From Cognaticolwellia aestuarii (GTDB lineage: Bacteria > Pseudomonadota > Gammaproteobacteria > Enterobacterales > Alteromonadaceae), in assembly GCF_002000025.1 (NCBI RefSeq), contig NZ_MUZV01000003.1:356589-420588 (forward strand): a stretch of 64,000 nucleotides of DNA. The letters are read 5' to 3'. The notes beneath the pieces were generated by a model. It worked only from the letters and a program-made list of their open reading frames with translations. It did not search any database and was not told where the DNA came from. A program made the position numbers and the translations under genes. Every line of letters begins with the position of its first letter. Position 1 is the stretch's first letter. This document shows positions 18,150-25,313 of this stretch, piece after piece.

Positions 18150-18181
18150 AACAACTGACCTAGGTTCAGTTAATGCAAATA

Positions 18182-18206
18182 AAGTCGTTCTAACGGCTTA
18201 TTTTTT
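18182..18206 (+). terminator. Partial terminator/attenuator between precursor and modification genes
   Basis: AAGTCGT pairs with ACGGCTT (one G-U) around a TCTA loop, then A and six T. It lies between bufA and bufB with the bufB ribosome binding site about ten bases further on. A leaky terminator here would make more precursor transcript than enzyme transcript, common in RiPP operons. Confidence 0.6.
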
Positions 18207-18227
18207 CGATGTTACTGGAGAAAAACT

Positions 18228-19211
18228 ATGTTTTCTTTAAATAAAAAGCCAACAGCTGGTTTGCCATTAATTGGTGTTGGTTTAAGGCATCATCATTTTG
18301 AAGATGCTTTGAACTCTCCAGCTAACATCGACTTTATTGAAGTGCATGCTGAAAATTTTTTCGCACAAGGCGGCGCAAGTCATGCCATGCTATCAGATAT
18401 AGCACAGCACTATCATATTAGCTTACATGCCACATCGTTAGGCTTAGGATCGTCCTTACCTGCCCCACAAAAACAGCTAGCACAGTTATCGAACTTAGTT
18501 GAACGTTATCAGCCAATATTAATATCGGATCATGCTTGCTTTAGTTGGGCTGAAGTATCGGGCATCGACACGCATGCCGGTGACTTGTTGCCAATACCTT
18601 TTAATGATGAAAGTTTACAAATGATGGTGGCCAATGTTGAACGTGCTCAACAACAATTAGGCCAACAAATTTTAGTAGAAAATTTATCGGCTTATATAGA
18701 GCTACCCGGTTCAACTTACCGCGAGGCCGAGTTTTTAGTAAAACTTTGCCAACAATCTGGCTGTAAGCTACTGATTGACCTAAACAACCTGATCGTTAAT
18801 GCCACTAATCAACCCTTGTTAAGTTGTAGTGCTAAAACGCCATCGTTTTCAGATCAAGAAAATATTTTAGCCTACGCTAAACAATGGCTAAATAGAGTGC
18901 CTAAGTCACTTGTAGGAGAAATTCATCTAGCCGGTTGTACACAAGTAGCCGATGGCGAAATGATGATTGACGATCATAGTCAACCGGTGTCTGACACTGT
19001 TTGGCACTTATATCACTATGCGTTACAACAATTTGGCGCTGTAGCTACATTAATTGAATGGGATGAAAACTTACCGTCATGGCAAACACTGATTGCAGAA
19101 GCAGAAAAAGCTAAGCTCATTGCGAAAGAAGTTTTTTCTACAGCGCAAAAAACAGCAGCATTAAACAAGCTTTCAAGCAATCACCTAAAAGACATTTCGG
19201 GTGAGCAATAA
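18228..19211 (+). CDS. bufB: MNIO family (DUF692) peptide-modifying enzyme, BufB
   Basis: 327 aa, a TIM-barrel multinuclear non-heme iron oxidase. Conserved metal-ligand segments are visible in order: GVGLRHHHF, FIEVHAENFF, LHATSLGLGS, LISDHACFSW, HAGDLLPIPF, ILVENLSAY, LLIDLNNLIVNA, EIHLAGCT, DDHSQPVSD and LIEWDENLP. Family members (MbnB, BufB, ChrH) use Fe and O2 to rewrite peptide cysteines. Here the substrate should be the DUF2282 peptide encoded just upstream. GGAG site before ATG. Its stop overlaps the next start (TAATG), so it is translationally coupled to bufC, the required partner. Cytoplasmic. Confidence 0.95.
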   Translation: MFSLNKKPTAGLPLIGVGLRHHHFEDALNSPANIDFIEVHAENFFAQGGASHAMLSDIAQHYHISLHATSLGLGSSLPAPQKQLAQLSNLVERYQPILISDHACFSWAEVSGIDTHAGDLLPIPFNDESLQMMVANVERAQQQLGQQILVENLSAYIELPGSTYREAEFLVKLCQQSGCKLLIDLNNLIVNATNQPLLSCSAKTPSFSDQENILAYAKQWLNRVPKSLVGEIHLAGCTQVADGEMMIDDHSQPVSDTVWHLYHYALQQFGAVATLIEWDENLPSWQTLIAEAEKAKLIAKEVFSTAQKTAALNKLSSNHLKDISGEQ

Positions 19212-20065
19212 TGAGCTTAAAACAGCAACAAAACCAACTGCTATCAGCAATATTTGCATTAGATAACGCAAATAAAATCACGACTGATAATGTCACATTG
19301 GCACAAAATAAGGGCTACACTGCGGGGTTAGAAATTTATCAACGCAGTTTACTTGCTAACGCTAACCGTGCACTCGCCATTACTTTTGCCACCGTACATT
19401 CATTTATTGGTGCAAGTACATTTAAAAGGTTAGTTAAAAGCTACTTACAAACGCATTTAAAAGACGCTTACGACTGGGGAGAGCTAGGTGCAAACTTTGC
19501 AAGTTTCATTAAACACCAGAAAATAGCGGACCTTGAAAACAGCGCCATACTAGCCGATATAGCTACATTAGATTTTGCCTGCCATCAAACAGAGAGAGCA
19601 AAAAATGTCGACAAAGATTTAGCTAGCTTATCATTACTAAGCAGCAAAGACGCTTACCAGTTAACGGTTAACTTTGCCGCCGGCTTTAAGGTATTACCCC
19701 TGAGTTACCCCGTAGATACAGTGATTGAAGACATTAAAAATTCACACAAAAAAAATAATATACTAAGTGTCGAAGCGATTAAGCAGCAATTAACACATGC
19801 CGAGCTAGCAGGAAAAAAAGCAAACGCATACTACTTCCTGATTTGGCGACCCAGCTTTCAAGCCCAATATCAGCAAATTACGGAAGAAGAATATCTATGG
19901 TTAGCATTATGGCAATCTAACCAAACCCAACCCGTTAATCAGCAACTCAGTCTTGGCAGAGCATTAGATAAAACTAAAACCGACCGTTTCTCAATTGTAG
20001 ATTGGCTCCCCAAAGCCATAGAGCAACAGCTGATTAATTCAATTTCGACTCAAACACCAGATTAA
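19211..20065 (+). CDS. bufC: DUF2063 partner protein, BufC
   Basis: 284 aa. The N-terminal DUF2063 domain is recognisable (YQRSLLANANRALAITFATVHSFIG, then FKRLVKSYLQTH and WGELGANFASFI). The C-terminal half is more variable and includes a LSVEAIKQQLTHAE region and a RPSFQAQYQ segment like the winged-helix/RRE-like partner domain described for MNIO partners. In bufferin and methanobactin pathways this partner binds the precursor and activates the DUF692 enzyme. It starts within the bufB stop codon (one-base overlap), so the two should be made in equal amounts. Confidence 0.92.
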   Translation: MSLKQQQNQLLSAIFALDNANKITTDNVTLAQNKGYTAGLEIYQRSLLANANRALAITFATVHSFIGASTFKRLVKSYLQTHLKDAYDWGELGANFASFIKHQKIADLENSAILADIATLDFACHQTERAKNVDKDLASLSLLSSKDAYQLTVNFAAGFKVLPLSYPVDTVIEDIKNSHKKNNILSVEAIKQQLTHAELAGKKANAYYFLIWRPSFQAQYQQITEEEYLWLALWQSNQTQPVNQQLSLGRALDKTKTDRFSIVDWLPKAIEQQLINSISTQTPD

Positions 20066-20171
20066 CCACAAGCGTTAATACAAGGATAAAATTGTCGCAT
20101 TAACTAAAAGCTTAATGTGCCACGTCTATCAATATTAACCATTATGATACTTTACAATAAGGAAACTAATC

Positions 20172-20609
20172 ATGGCTTTGCAAAAAGTTAGAGCAATACA
20201 CAACCAAATTTTTGATTACAGTAATTACTTACTTATTCCACTGGTACTTTTTATTAGGCTTTATATTGCCAATATATTTTTTAAATCGGGCTTAACCAAA
20301 TTACGTGACTGGGAATCAACATTAATGCTCTTTGAATATGAATATGAAGTACCGTTAGTATCTCCTATGGTAGCCGCATGGGCAGGCACTATCGGCGAAT
20401 TAGTCTTACCGGTATTACTCGCGATAGGTTTGTTTAGCCGTCTTTCTGCTGTTGGTCTATTCATCGTTAATGCTGTGGCAGTGATCAGCTTGGTAGATAT
20501 TAGCCCCGCAGCAATGAACGAACATATTTTATGGGGCAGCTTATTAGTCTTCGTGTTTTTACTTGGTGGTAAGAAATTATCGCTAGATAATAAGCTTAAG
20601 CTTTCATAA
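20172..20609 (+). CDS. DoxX family membrane protein, BufD-like
   Basis: 145 aa with four hydrophobic helices. The DoxX pattern is clear: LIPLVLFIRLYIANIFFKSGLTKLRDW at the N-terminus, VAAWAGTIGELVLPVLLAIGLFSRLSAVGLFIVNAVAVISL in the middle and a final HILWGSLLVFVFLLGG helix. A DoxX gene closes many bufferin and gold-inducible (gig) clusters. Its role there is unclear; a redox or quinone-linked inner-membrane function is possible. AAGGAAACTAATC precedes ATG. The gap of 106 bases from bufC holds no terminator, while a strong one follows this gene, so it is the operon's last member. Confidence 0.9.
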   Translation: MALQKVRAIHNQIFDYSNYLLIPLVLFIRLYIANIFFKSGLTKLRDWESTLMLFEYEYEVPLVSPMVAAWAGTIGELVLPVLLAIGLFSRLSAVGLFIVNAVAVISLVDISPAAMNEHILWGSLLVFVFLLGGKKLSLDNKLKLS

Positions 20610-20645
20610 GCATATTTTGCATCGCTATATCTCCCGAGGCTATAC

Positions 20646-20690
20646 CTGTGGAAGATATAGCTGTGGAAGATATAGCTGTGAAAAATATAG
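20646..20690. repeat. 15-bp tandem repeat x3 after the DoxX gene
   Basis: CTGTGGAAGATATAG occurs at 20646-20660 and 20661-20675, with a third copy at 20676-20690 that has two changes. It lies in the 3' untranslated part of the bufferin operon before the terminator. An apparent small ORF over it (20617-20841) is probably a by-product of the 15-base periodicity. Confidence 0.85.
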
Positions 20691-20733
20691 CCTTAAAATA
20701 AAATACGCTGATAACTTAACAGCCAACATATTT

Positions 20734-20767
20734 AAAGCCGACCTATTTTCAATAGGTCGGCTTTTTA
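20734..20767 (+). terminator. Strong terminator of the bufferin operon
   Basis: Perfect 14-bp stem AAAGCCGACCTATT / AATAGGTCGGCTTT with a three-base TTC loop, followed by TTTAG. It ends the YHS-thioredoxin-bufABC-doxX transcript. Confidence 0.92.
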
Positions 20768-20860
20768 GTTTGATCAAGCGAGCACAATTCAAAATAGCGA
20801 TTAAGTCGTCATCAAGTAGTCGTAAAAATAATCGTTATTGAAATAAACTAGCACAAAAAA

Positions 20861-21157
20861 AAGCCTTAAAATACTGAGATAAAATCAATACAGAGAAGTG
20901 TGACTGCGCATAATGTTTAACACTACCTGTCACAAATGAGATTGGCTTCGAATGATCACTTTTGCCACAAACCTGACCTAATTCACTGGTTAAAACATCC
21001 CTGTTTTATATTCACTTTGATACGATGGCGGACTTTAGCCTAGGATTATCTAACGACAAGTGAACCGACAAATAAGACTTAAGTGAATTCAAAATATCAA
21101 ACGCTAATGAGGTAAACAACATTGCTGACATTTCAACGAACCTGACCCCGCAGGTTT
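20861..21157. repeat. 305-bp tandem duplication, copy 1
   Basis: This 297-base segment recurs at 21166-21462 at an offset of exactly 305 bases, with five single-base differences that I can count by eye. It holds no convincing gene. It carries short inverted sequences such as AACCTG(ACCCCG)CAGGTT at its right end. It lies between the bufferin operon terminator and the accessory cassette genes. Confidence 0.93.
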
Positions 21158-21165
21158 CAAAAAAT

Positions 21166-21462
21166 AAGCCTTAAAATACTGAGATAAAATCAATACAGAG
21201 AAATATGACTACGCATAATGTTTAACACTACCTGTCACAAATGAGATTGGCTTCGAATGATCACTTTTGCCACAAACCTGACCTAATTCACTGGTCAAAA
21301 CATCCCTGTTTTATATTCACTTTGATACGATGGCGGACTTTAGCCTAGGATTATCTAACGACAAGTGCACCGACAAATAAGACTTAAGTGAATTCAAAAT
21401 ATCAAACGCTAATGAGGTAAACAACATTGCTGACATTTCAACGAACCTGACCCCGCAGGTTT
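21166..21462. repeat. 305-bp tandem duplication, copy 2
   Basis: Second copy of the element at 20861-21157. After its last shared base the sequence runs into an attC-like palindrome behind the DUF2971 gene. A minus-strand 66-codon frame (21317-21517) starts in that palindrome and ends inside this copy. At least one copy difference (A/C at 21072 versus 21377) is synonymous in that frame, but no ribosome binding site supports it. Confidence 0.93.
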
Positions 21463-21465
21463 TAG

Positions 21466-21558
21466 AAGCCCTGAAACGTAAGGGCTCTCCCTTGTTGAAA
21501 TATGCGATGGAAAGCAAGTTTTAGGACTTGCGGTCCACCTCAGGGCGTGTTGTTATGC
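21466..21558 (-). repeat. attC-like imperfect palindrome behind the DUF2971 gene
   Basis: Read on the minus strand it begins GCATAACAACACGCCCTGA and ends TTTCAGGGCTTC, so GCCCTGA and TCAGGGC form a 7-bp outer stem with shorter inner stems (for example GCAAG/CTTGC). The left end looks like an integron recombination half-site (TAACAA-type). The right end lacks the matching GTTATGC-like core, so the site may be degraded. Confidence 0.5.
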
Positions 21559-21569
21559 ATATTTTTTCA

Positions 21570-22388
21570 TCACACTATTTCTATTTTGTAAGTGTTATCT
21601 TTTAAACGTGCCGTTTTAACCATAATATTTGGATTAGAAGCTTTAACCACGCTCAAAAGTAAACTCTTTTCAGATGCTGACATCTTATCACCTACAATAA
21701 TTTCTTTTAATGTATTGGGCATGTAACAATGAAAATCACTTTTATTTAACGACATGATTCTGAATTCATTTTCGTATTTCCAATCACTAGATTTAGTTGC
21801 AACTGTTTCAGTTACTTTCTCCACAAAATTTATATCATCACCATTTAATAATCCTTGGGATTGAAGGAAATCATTAAGCTTTATAACATTTGGGTGGTCT
21901 TGATATTGAACAATGATTGGTCTAATTGACTCTGTAGTAGAAGAATACATATCTTTCTGTAATTCATCTCCATCAAATACAAGACAGTAACCTCGAAGTC
22001 CATTAGCATAATGAGACCACATTAAATTATTAGTTAACGGGTTATTTTCTACTTGTTCAATTGAAAGGCAAACGATTTTTGAACTATGAACAATATTAAT
22101 GAATTTTTCTAAATCATGCTCTACTACCTTTTGAAAAAACTCTTCCTTCGTAAAAGATCCTTCAATTAAGTTCAACTCATCAAGAATTTCTTGATACTTA
22201 TGTTCACCAACATCATCTTTAAGTATTAATTCGAAGCCCGAAAGTAACTCAGAATCTATATTAATTTCTTTAATATGAAAGCCTTCAAAAGGGTCATTAA
22301 AGTCATTGAGGCTAGAAAACCAAAGCTGATTATTTGCTAGTGCAGATAAATTATTAGTATTTACTTCTCGAAACTTGTATAGATGCAT
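21570..22388 (-). CDS. DUF2971 domain protein
   Basis: 272 aa, soluble. It starts LYKFREVNTNNL and contains the DUF2971 landmarks: QLWFSSLNDFNDPFEGF near residue 22, IVCLSIEQVENNPLTNNLMWSHYANGLRGYCLVFD around residues 105-140, and DWKYENEFRI further on. The biochemical role of DUF2971 is unknown; it is frequent in genomic islands and integron cassettes. A GAGA-type site precedes the ATG. It is flanked on both sides by attC-like sequences, and the HEPN gene lies upstream on the same strand, consistent with being a mobile cassette. Confidence 0.85.
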   Translation of the reverse strand: MHLYKFREVNTNNLSALANNQLWFSSLNDFNDPFEGFHIKEINIDSELLSGFELILKDDVGEHKYQEILDELNLIEGSFTKEEFFQKVVEHDLEKFINIVHSSKIVCLSIEQVENNPLTNNLMWSHYANGLRGYCLVFDGDELQKDMYSSTTESIRPIIVQYQDHPNVIKLNDFLQSQGLLNGDDINFVEKVTETVATKSSDWKYENEFRIMSLNKSDFHCYMPNTLKEIIVGDKMSASEKSLLLSVVKASNPNIMVKTARLKDNTYKIEIV

Positions 22389-22426
22389 TCTTTTCTCGAA
22401 TTAGAGTGACAGACATTTCTTATAAA

Positions 22427-22491
22427 AATTGTGTAGCGAAGCGAAACGTAGCCAACTGTTACGTGTCCTTGTTGATTTGCTTGATAGTTTA
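22427..22491 (-). repeat. Truncated attC-like half site between HEPN and DUF2971 genes
   Basis: The plus-strand sequence AGCCAACTGTTACGTGTCCTT (22450-22470) matches AGCCAACTGTTTTTTGTCCTT in the full site at 23415-23513 at all but three positions. The other half of the palindrome (GCCAACAATT, TTAACGAGGCGTTAG) is missing, so this is the left half only, running directly into the DUF2971 leader. Confidence 0.6.
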
Positions 22492-22493
22492 CA

Positions 22494-23399
22494 TTAATAC
22501 TTACTGTCAAAATCATTGCAATCTGGACATGTATAGCTATATGTATCAACCCAACTACTCATTTCACCATTTGGCCAAGATGAACCACAAATTTCACAAT
22601 CAACCTCAATATCCTCTGAGTCTTCATTCCCACACATAGTGCACTTAAAGCCAGTTGAGGAATCGACATTAGGAATCATTAAGTCACTAACATTACATTC
22701 TGGACAATCATAGGTTGCCCAATGCACGTCATACTGGTGTTTTGGTCTGACACCTCTGAAAGCAGCGCTGTGCGCTTCTCTTACTTCAACTTTAGCTTCT
22801 TCTAATTCATGTTCATATTCATCAGCTAATGTTTGAAAAACACCTAATTGTTTTTTACTAATTACATCTTGCAATCCAACAACACTAAATATATCCGTAA
22901 ACTCGTCGAATCCTCGTGTTAGTCTGCCTAAAACTAACCGTACTTCTTTGGTGTTCATTTCAAATTTATGATGCTCAATATTATTTCTTAGATCTTTCAA
23001 CGATCTAATTTCAGAAGCAAATTCTGAGTCGAAGTATTCTTTATCAGATTCTACGTATTCGAGAGCCATATCAAGAGTAATTGTATGGGGGTTTTGATGT
23101 CCTTTAATAGGAGACTCAAAGTCAAACTCTTCATTTTCTAAAATTTCAAATGCTTCAATTAATGGAACTCCATCGTCTTTAGCTCTTTTGGCTACAACTC
23201 TGAATACCTTTGAATATATTAAGTTTTCTTCTACCGTTGAAATATAGTGCTTTAAAATTAACTCCATAAAATGACAAAAATGCAATAGCGCAAATTTATG
23301 GGATCTTGTACATCCATTTTGCCCTTGCGCGTACTTATCTAGAGCTTCGTCCAAGCTGTCGATTGCATTGCCGATAATATCCAATTCGTATTTATGCAC
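22494..23399 (-). CDS. HEPN-like protein with C-terminal zinc ribbons
   Basis: 301 aa. The N-terminal ~175 residues are helical and contain a HEPN-type catalytic signature R-x4-H (R138 NNIE H143), preceded by a FMELILKHYI helix as in HEPN ribonucleases. A helical linker follows. The last 75 residues carry four Cys pairs: CPEC 232-235, CTMC 253-256, CEIC 268-271 and CPDC 291-294, enough for two zinc ribbons. HEPN domains are RNases in toxin and antiviral systems; the ribbons could bind RNA or protein. Start GTG at 23399 has a perfect AAGGAGGG. No obvious antitoxin partner is adjacent. Lies in an integron-like cassette. Confidence 0.75.
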   Translation of the reverse strand: MHKYELDIIGNAIDSLDEALDKYAQGQNGCTRSHKFALLHFCHFMELILKHYISTVEENLIYSKVFRVVAKRAKDDGVPLIEAFEILENEEFDFESPIKGHQNPHTITLDMALEYVESDKEYFDSEFASEIRSLKDLRNNIEHHKFEMNTKEVRLVLGRLTRGFDEFTDIFSVVGLQDVISKKQLGVFQTLADEYEHELEEAKVEVREAHSAAFRGVRPKHQYDVHWATYDCPECNVSDLMIPNVDSSTGFKCTMCGNEDSEDIEVDCEICGSSWPNGEMSSWVDTYSYTCPDCNDFDSKY

Positions 23400-23414
23400 G
23401 AGCCCTCCTTAGTA

Positions 23415-23513
23415 AACTAACGCCTCGTTAAGAGGCAAATAATTGTTGGCTAAAATTAGCGACGAAGGAGCAAAAGCCAACTGTTTTTTGTCCTTTTAAA
23501 CGACTTATAGTTG
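23415..23513 (-). repeat. attC-like recombination site (full) behind the coiled-coil gene
   Basis: Read on the minus strand: GTCGTTTAAAAGGAC ... GTTGGCT (variable loop ~23 bases) AGCCAAC ... CCTCTTAACGAGGCGTTAG. The inner GTTGGCT/AGCCAAC stem is perfect, the outer arms pair imperfectly, and the right end has the integron core motif GCGTTAG. This is the expected anatomy of an attC site, oriented so that it follows the upstream minus-strand gene. Confidence 0.75.
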
Positions 23514-23515
23514 CT

Positions 23516-24796
23516 CTACTTCTTACTAATCGCTGTCTTTAATAAATCGAGGATAGCTACACTTGAAACAGGTTCTTCTACTTTTTTCTCTTGAGAATTT
23601 AAGCCGAAGAATTTTTTAGTAAGTTCCTCTTTCACTTTATTTCTTGTATCTTCAGGTAGCTTTTCTAAATATGGATCTAAAGAGGCAAGTTCAAGCTCTG
23701 AGCGTCTATTATGATTCTCCAGCAATCTATGTTTTGCCGATTCTTTAGCTGCATATGCTGCAGGAATTGCTAAAGCTAAAGCCGCACCAATTCTAAATAG
23801 CGCGAGTTTCCAATCAAAACCATTTGTGGCAGAAATAAATATAGTAAAGCCAATAACAGCAACCATTGAAATCATTAACCATAAAGCAATATTACGCCAT
23901 TTATCTGCTGCTGCTTTTTCAATATTAGCAATATTCTGGTAGTTTCCAGTGATTCCAATATTCCCAATGATTTGAAGTAAATTAGATGCTTCTTCCTTTT
24001 TTTCTTCAAGTACGTCAAGTACGTGTTGTGCATCTATTTTTTGCGATTCTAGTTGAGCAGAGAACGTCTCCTTTTGTTCACCTATTTTTTCTTGAAGTAT
24101 ATTTTCCGTGCTTTCAATTTTATCATCGAGTTGAGAGTTGAACTCTTGAGTATAACTCTCATATTTTTCTTCAATTTCACTAACGGTTGAATCAAATTTA
24201 TTTGTGAAATCAGCTTCTGTATTCTCAAACCTTTCAGTGAAGCTGCTTAATGAGGTTTCAATATTTTCGCTATGACTCTGAATTTCTGAAACCAAATTCT
24301 CTAAATTTGATTTTTGATCAACAGCATCTTCAGAAATAGTGCTAATAGATGCATCCAAATTATCTTTTGATTCTTTTATTTCTGATAGTGACTCTTCAGC
24401 TAACGATTTAAATTGAAGCAGTGATTTGGTAAACGATTGTTTTGAAATAGGAAGGCTCTGCATTGGAAGAGCAATAAGTTGAGCCATTGCATTATCAATA
24501 TGCGATGAGGTGTTATTTAAGTGCGCAACGTTTTTATTCGCAATATAATTGTTAAGTTCAGAGATTAAGCTCTGGATATAACTATTGGTGTTATTAAGAT
24601 GCCCATGATTAACTAATGCTGGAATTAGATTCTCAAGACAGGTTTCTGCATATAATTTAAGTTGAGCAATTCTGTCAATATGCTCAAGAACTGATAAATC
24701 ATCCGTTTTAAGAGTTTCATCAGATAAACGCTCCTCTAAATTATCTAAAGTGGCATGTATCGCATGATTTTTGAATTTATCATCCCATTGAGACAT
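23516..24796 (-). CDS. Coiled-coil protein with paired C-terminal membrane helices
   Basis: 426 aa, unrecognised. A helical N-terminal ~130 residues is followed by a long coiled coil (about residues 130-280, rich in E, S, K, N with heptad-like L/I/F). Two adjacent hydrophobic helices (about 306-326 and 330-350) form a hairpin, then a charged C-terminal tail. The N- and C-termini are probably on the same, cytoplasmic, side. A GGAG site precedes ATG. Membrane-anchored coiled-coil proteins occur as effectors in some defence systems, but no catalytic domain is seen. It is the first of three minus-strand cassette-like genes and is followed by a full attC-like site. Confidence 0.7.
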   Translation of the reverse strand: MSQWDDKFKNHAIHATLDNLEERLSDETLKTDDLSVLEHIDRIAQLKLYAETCLENLIPALVNHGHLNNTNSYIQSLISELNNYIANKNVAHLNNTSSHIDNAMAQLIALPMQSLPISKQSFTKSLLQFKSLAEESLSEIKESKDNLDASISTISEDAVDQKSNLENLVSEIQSHSENIETSLSSFTERFENTEADFTNKFDSTVSEIEEKYESYTQEFNSQLDDKIESTENILQEKIGEQKETFSAQLESQKIDAQHVLDVLEEKKEEASNLLQIIGNIGITGNYQNIANIEKAAADKWRNIALWLMISMVAVIGFTIFISATNGFDWKLALFRIGAALALAIPAAYAAKESAKHRLLENHNRRSELELASLDPYLEKLPEDTRNKVKEELTKKFFGLNSQEKKVEEPVSSVAILDLLKTAISKK

Positions 24797-25313
24797 TTGA
24801 ACTCCATTCTATGATTGCAATGTAACAGCTTATTAGTGAGCATTTCAATTTAAAACAAATATTTGAAACAATTTCATTTAAAGATAACCCACTTTTTATT
24901 AATGATTTTAATACGTTACCAGTAATTATTTACCTTATCAAACAAAAATTCATGTGGAGAAAGTGAGCATTGAGATATGTGCGACTTTTAATGACTCGCT
25001 ATGTAATATTTTTAATTAATTTATCCTAAATAAAACAATAAATTATAAAGCCACTCTTATATATTCTTGCCGCTTATAAAATTACATAACGTGCCATCAC
25101 CTTGTATTTTCAGAAATTAGCAGGACACCCTTCCTAAACTCCTCAATCCCAAAAGAATTAGTTGACCACAACACTCACTAAATTATCGTAGGTAAGATAA
25201 ATACTTGAAAGATCCATTCTAGATTGAATGCAACCAAAAAAATGCCAAAAAAAAGCGAACCTAAACAGATCCGCTTAATATTTTATTTATGGCTTATAAC
25301 TATCAGTTTAACA
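24797..25313. other. Gene-free stretch between cassette region and RND operon
   Basis: 517 bases, strongly AT-rich. It must contain the promoter of the coiled-coil gene on the left and holds the RND operon terminator on the right (25247-25276). No further attC-like palindrome, integrase fragment or ORF was recognised. Confidence 0.45.
25247..25276 (-). terminator. Terminator of the RND efflux operon
   Basis: On the minus strand AAGCGGATCT pairs with AGGTTCGCTT (two G-U pairs) around GTTT and is followed by a run of T. It lies 37 bases after the RND permease stop. Confidence 0.88.

Noticed and set aside
20617..20841. 74-codon plus-strand frame rich in Cys and Tyr after doxX
   Set aside because: It is produced by the 15-bp tandem repeat, runs across the operon terminator, and has no ribosome binding site.
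20861..21462. Possible CRISPR array or insertion sequence at the 305-bp repeat
   Set aside because: Only two long copies without spacers, no terminal inverted repeats, no transposase or cas genes nearby.
21317..21517. 66-codon minus-strand frame over the duplication and the attC-like site
   Set aside because: No ribosome binding site, and it spans two unrelated elements; the synonymous difference noted between copies is a single site and too little evidence.
22494..24796. Classical HEPN-MNT toxin-antitoxin pair
   Set aside because: The neighbours are a coiled-coil membrane protein and a DUF2971 protein; no nucleotidyltransferase motif was found in either.
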